A DNA stretch of 64,000 nucleotides from Granulicella sp. (GTDB taxonomy: Bacteria > Acidobacteriota > Terriglobia > Terriglobales > Acidobacteriaceae): NCBI GenBank assembly GCA_027452215.1, contig DAIDGQ010000031.1, forward strand, positions 1-64,000, in the 5' to 3' direction. The translations under genes were made by a program, and so were the position numbers. This document shows, piece by piece, positions 61,326 to 64,000 of the stretch. Under the pieces are notes generated by a model. The model was given only the letters and a program-made list of their open reading frames with translations, ran no database searches and had not been told where the DNA came from. Positions within the stretch are counted from its first letter, which is position 1, and every line of letters begins with the position of its first letter.

Positions 61326-61982
61326 CTACCGAATCTCGACATGCTCGAATCCCAATCCCTCAAGCATCGCCGTCACCGTCGCCTTCGCATTTTTTGTTGC
61401 CGCATCCAGAATCCCATCGCTCAATGCAGCAGCCTGCAACTCGCTCTGTGCATTCTGTCGGACCTGAGTCTCCAGGTTCGGATCAGCCTTCACAAACAAG
61501 CCCGTATCTCTCGCATACACCCGCGATTTCTGCTCATCGATCGTCGTCACAAATACCTGTGACGGAGGCAGCGTCAGGCGGATCGACCGCCCCTGCGAGC
61601 CTTCGCTGATCTCCACGCTATCGGGCTGTAGCTTGCTCATATCCACGCCGGCAATCGTCTGTCCATGCACGATCATCAGCAGCCTGTCTCCCGCCAGCGC
61701 ATCCGGAAGCACCGCATTCGACTCATTGCCCTCAACTACCGTATCCAGCGAATACACCACCGTCTCCAGACGGTTCAGCCGCTGCACCTTCTCCACTACA
61801 TCGGGGGCGGACACAATCGTCAGCGGCCTTCCCGTGATCATCGCGGCCAGCTTGCCCGCAATGCCGGACCTCGCGTGATGTACGAACACCCCGAGCGCCA
61901 ATGCGCCCAGTACAAGCGCCAACGCTACGCCGAAGAATGCCCCCGACCCTCGCCGTCGCCCGTAGTCGTACTGCATAGTCAT
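61326..61982 (-). CDS. DUF4230 protein with N-terminal membrane anchor
   Basis: A 218-residue protein. One membrane helix (about 17-35) is followed by an extracytoplasmic domain with LNRLETVVYSLDTVVEGN, LLMIVHGQTIAGVDMSKL, ITLPPSQVF-like strand and VYARDTGLF, matching DUF4230. The C-terminal half is helical with an amphipathic AQSELQAAALSDGILDAATK. The function of the family is unknown. It lies 11 bp after pyrG on the same strand and is likely co-transcribed with it. Confidence 0.82.
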   Translation of the reverse strand: MTMQYDYGRRRGSGAFFGVALALVLGALALGVFVHHARSGIAGKLAAMITGRPLTIVSAPDVVEKVQRLNRLETVVYSLDTVVEGNESNAVLPDALAGDRLLMIVHGQTIAGVDMSKLQPDSVEISEGSQGRSIRLTLPPSQVFVTTIDEQKSRVYARDTGLFVKADPNLETQVRQNAQSELQAAALSDGILDAATKNAKATVTAMLEGLGFEHVEIR

Positions 61983-61993
61983 AGCGATTTCAC

Positions 61994-64000
<2,007 letters not shown>

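Overview
The window looks like a chromosomal segment of an Acidobacteriota bacterium, most like the Terriglobia/Acidobacteriaceae (Granulicella, Terriglobus, Edaphobacter relatives). Reasons are high GC, two Oar-like TonB-dependent receptors with N-terminal carboxypeptidase-regulatory domains, DUF4382 and AIM24 proteins, three OafA-type acyltransferases, a ForC/ForE formate dehydrogenase pair and many zinc-ribbon or short secreted proteins. This placement is inferred from gene content only. No rRNA, tRNA, CRISPR array, insertion sequence or prophage was seen.

Layout. 1-5.3 kb (minus): scpA start, an iron-sulfur-type trpS, an O-methyltransferase, a site-2-protease homologue with a degenerate active site, a Tat-exported ferritin-like protein and a SIMPL protein. 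5.4-12 kb (plus): two small proteins, then etfD, two transporters, etfB and etfA, an electron-transfer-flavoprotein system feeding the quinone pool. 12-17.5 kb: a small HxH/CPLC exported protein with a TonB receptor, a drug/metabolite transporter and an acyltransferase. 17.5-21.8 kb: tRNA functions (cysS, tsaD, CCA-adding enzyme). 22-26.3 kb: forC-forE and a YIP1 protein. 26.4-28.9 kb: a hydrolase and acpP-fabF. 29-32.5 kb: rmuC, a DsbA-like protein, a TetR regulator and iscX. 32.6-42.8 kb: a probable surface-glycan region (radical SAM, acyltransferase, several GT-C or polymerase-like membrane proteins, an ABC permease without ATPase). 42.8-46.6 kb: a divergent TonB-domain protein and TonB receptor. 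47-50 kb: rplM-rpsI and rpsB-tsf. 50-64 kb: DUF4382, GlsB, dienelactone hydrolase, DUF4870, AIM24, an Ig-repeat secreted protein, cytochrome c, pyrH, a nucleoside hydrolase, an acyltransferase, DUF4230, pyrG and the start of a YraN-family gene.

Two large-scale patterns stand out. First, the plus strand is very G-rich from 1 to about 28 kb and C-rich from about 46 kb to the end, in genes of both orientations, with a nearly neutral zone between. This is what a replication terminus, or an inversion breakpoint, would look like. Second, several unrelated intergenic gaps carry degenerate 7-base tandem repeats, two of them folded as inverted heptad arrays around rpsI. Other points to check are the four-cysteine iron-sulfur motif in TrpRS, the degenerate M50 active site, the Cys-Gln active site of ForC, paired dyads 50 bp apart upstream of the TetR gene, and a membrane gene whose coding-like sequence runs upstream of any start codon.
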